This document shows positions 4,987-6,722 of a stretch of DNA of 6,722 bases, piece by piece. Numbering within the stretch: position 1 is the stretch's first letter; each line of letters opens with the position of its first letter. A program made the translations under genes and the position numbers. Under the pieces are notes generated by a model that ran no database searches, was not told the DNA's origin, and was given only the letters and a program-made list of their open reading frames with translations. Origin of the DNA: Candidatus Izemoplasmatales bacterium (GTDB lineage Bacteria > Bacillota_I > Bacilli_A > Izemoplasmatales > Hujiaoplasmataceae); contig JAQVKB010000060.1 of NCBI GenBank assembly GCA_028694875.1, forward strand, positions 1 through 6,722, written 5' to 3'.

Positions 4987-6675
4987 ATGAAGTGGTGGCA
5001 AACAGAAAATATTTATCAAATTTATCTTCGTAGTTTCCAAGATTCCAACCAAGATGGCATTGGTGACTTACAAGGAATCCGTCAAAGATTACCGTATTTG
5101 CATGACCTTGGCATTGGCGTGATATGGATTTCACCGCATTACGATTCCCCCATGGATGACAACGGCTACGATGTCCGAAATTTCTATGAAGTGTCGAAAG
5201 ATTATGGAAATCTGGATGATTTCCGATTGTTAGTCGAGGAAGCTCATCAAAGGAACATTCGCGTCATTACTGACTTGGTTCTCAATCATACGTCGGATGA
5301 ACATCCCTGGTTTTTGGCCGCCAAAAATCCCATGCATCCAGATCATCAAAAATATCATGATTATTATATTTGGCAACCACCAAAATACAATGACCAAGGG
5401 CAAAAGATACCACCAACACGATGGATTGGTTGGTTTGGTTCACCTGCGTGGGAGTGGAATGAAGCTACAGGAGAGTATTACCTTCATATCTTTAGCCGAA
5501 AGATGCCCGATCTCAATTGGCGAAACGCACCCTTGCGTGAGGACATGAAGCAGATGATCCACTTTTGGTTGGATTTGGGAATCGATGGGTTCCGTGTCGA
5601 TGCCAGCAACCATTTGGAAAAGAACTGGGATTTCCCTGACGCATTTCCAGGATATGAGAATTTTTCATCGTTACCGAAGCATCATGAATATTTACAAGAA
5701 CTTGGAAAAGAAATTTTCGTACCTCGTGAAGCGATGACAATAGGTGAATCTGGTGGAGCTACGAAAGAAGAAGCTCTGCAATATGCTGGGTACGGTTCGA
5801 ATGAATTCAATATGCTTATCCAATTTGGACATTGCTGGGCTGACATCAATCCGCATCATCCACAATTGATGGGCAAATGGGCTCAAGGTAAACTGTCTGT
5901 TTCCTCGATCAAACATAGTTTTCACCATTGGTACCAAATGATGGGACAAAAGGGATGGAATGTCATTTATTGGCACAACCATGATCAACCAAGAGTCTTA
6001 AGCCATTATGGGAATGATTCTATTTACCGTGAAGCCTCCGCAAAAATGCTGGCTTATGCCCTCTATTATATGAGAGGAACTTCGATAACATATCAAGGCG
6101 AAGAAATAGGCATGTCCAACGTCGATTATGTCAAATTAGAACAATTTCGCGATGTCGAAGTCTTTACAGAATATCAAAACTTTCTTTCGCGAGGATTGTC
6201 TCATGAAGAGGCGATGGAAGTTCTTCGAGCGCGAGCACGAGATAACGCCAGAAGTCCGATGCAATGGGATTCATCCGCTTATTCAGGATTCTCTACGGTT
6301 GAACCATGGATCGATGTGAATGGCAATTATCCTACTGTGAATGTCGCATTGCAACAAGGTGATCCAGACTCCGTTTTGTCGACATACCAACGCATCCTTC
6401 AATATCGCCGACAAAACCTCAACATCCTCGATGGTGAAGTCTTATTCTTGGATCTCGAAAACGAAGACACATACTGCTATGTGAATCTAGGCAAAGAAAT
6501 GGATCATCTCGTCTTATGTAACTTCCGAAACGAGGAGAAAACCGTCGATTTATCGAAGGTGGATTTGTCCGGATTTGAATTGCTCGAAACCAACCTAAAA
6601 ACATCATTGGAGTTGACTCCAAAAGTAGTATTGGCTCCATTTCAAGGCGTGGTATTTTGTAAGAAAAAACGTTGA
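4987..6675 (+). CDS. GH13 alpha-glucosidase (oligo-1,6-/alpha-1,4-glucosidase family)
   Basis: This 562-residue cytosolic enzyme (no signal peptide) releases glucose from the non-reducing ends of short alpha-glucans such as maltose- or isomaltose-type sugars. Its size matches Bacillus MalL (about 561). The barrel opens with IYQIYLRSFQDSNQDGIGDLQ, including the calcium-site loop at D19-D27. Conserved regions are D96-LVLNH (I), GFRVD with nucleophile D205 (II), GE254 general acid/base (III) and HNHD333 (IV). The downstream ARDNARSPMQWD (417-428) is typical of oligo-1,6-glucosidase relatives. Two specificity markers are unusual. The residue after the nucleophile is A206, where alpha-1,6-specific members carry Val and alpha-1,4-specific members carry Ala or Thr. 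Region V reads MPDLN (173-177) instead of the usual QPDLN. I infer a preference for alpha-1,4 linkages, so malL is not assigned. It lies 93 bp after the sensor gene and may be independently regulated through the palindrome at 4894-4925, but no convincing promoter is seen. Confidence 0.93.
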   Translation: MKWWQTENIYQIYLRSFQDSNQDGIGDLQGIRQRLPYLHDLGIGVIWISPHYDSPMDDNGYDVRNFYEVSKDYGNLDDFRLLVEEAHQRNIRVITDLVLNHTSDEHPWFLAAKNPMHPDHQKYHDYYIWQPPKYNDQGQKIPPTRWIGWFGSPAWEWNEATGEYYLHIFSRKMPDLNWRNAPLREDMKQMIHFWLDLGIDGFRVDASNHLEKNWDFPDAFPGYENFSSLPKHHEYLQELGKEIFVPREAMTIGESGGATKEEALQYAGYGSNEFNMLIQFGHCWADINPHHPQLMGKWAQGKLSVSSIKHSFHHWYQMMGQKGWNVIYWHNHDQPRVLSHYGNDSIYREASAKMLAYALYYMRGTSITYQGEEIGMSNVDYVKLEQFRDVEVFTEYQNFLSRGLSHEEAMEVLRARARDNARSPMQWDSSAYSGFSTVEPWIDVNGNYPTVNVALQQGDPDSVLSTYQRILQYRRQNLNILDGEVLFLDLENEDTYCYVNLGKEMDHLVLCNFRNEEKTVDLSKVDLSGFELLETNLKTSLELTPKVVLAPFQGVVFCKKKR

Positions 6676-6699
6676 CATTTCGCGATTATTCGATATAAT
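6672..6699 (+). promoter_or_regulatory. Consensus promoter overlapping the glucosidase stop, for a gene beyond the window
   Basis: A perfect -35 TTGACA (6672-6677) contains the TGA stop of the glucosidase (6673-6675). A perfect -10 TATAAT follows at 6694-6699 after 16 bp, the same geometry as the ktrA promoter. Transcription would start near 6706. The remaining 16 or so bases show no start codon with a ribosome site. No terminator separates the glucosidase from this promoter, so read-through into the next gene is likely. Confidence 0.85.
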
Positions 6700-6722
6700 A
6701 TAAATGCGTTTGTTTATCACGA

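Overview
This window looks like chromosomal DNA from a low-to-moderate GC Bacillota (Firmicutes)-type bacterium. The signs are perfect sigma-A-like promoters (TTGACA, 16 bp, TATAAT), strong purine-rich Shine-Dalgarno sites, a classic Rho-independent terminator, the rdgB-ysnB gene pair known from Bacillus-type genomes, and a KtrA-type potassium channel regulator. TGA acts as a normal stop, so the standard bacterial code fits. Species or family cannot be fixed from this sequence. The first 14 bases match the end of an Illumina sequencing adapter, so the left edge is an untrimmed contig end and not natural DNA.

Layout from left to right: (1) adapter remnant (1-14); (2) the first 12 codons of a divergent minus-strand gene with a TTG start and its own promoter (15-98); (3) ktrA, a cytosolic RCK-type K+ uptake regulator, with a consensus promoter (138-165) and a strong terminator (864-893); (4) a tightly packed set of three plus-strand genes: rdgB (house-cleaning nucleotide pyrophosphatase), a ysnB/YfcE-type metallophosphoesterase overlapping it by 20 bp, and, 4 bp later, a 952-residue multidomain protein; (5) a 93-bp gap with a palindromic hairpin and a strong Shine-Dalgarno; (6) a GH13 alpha-glucosidase; (7) a consensus promoter overlapping the glucosidase stop codon and pointing out of the window.

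The most unusual item is the 952-residue protein. Its N-terminus is TPR-like, followed by GAF-like and PAS-like sensor regions. The last two regions have the layout of a GGDEF and an EAL cyclic-di-GMP module, but essentially every catalytic signature is replaced (GGDEF reads GGWLW, EAL reads QVE, DDFGTG reads HEFETI). It looks like an enzyme-dead signalling scaffold or receptor, made from the same transcript as two housekeeping hydrolases. The domain calls were made by eye and need structure-based confirmation.

Functionally, the window combines potassium homeostasis, nucleotide-pool sanitation, a phosphoesterase, a possible intracellular sensor and intracellular hydrolysis of short alpha-glucans. 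Apart from the rdgB-ysnB-sensor operon, the units look separately controlled. No mobile elements, CRISPR arrays, tRNAs or rRNAs were seen, and no stretch above 300 bases lacks a gene.
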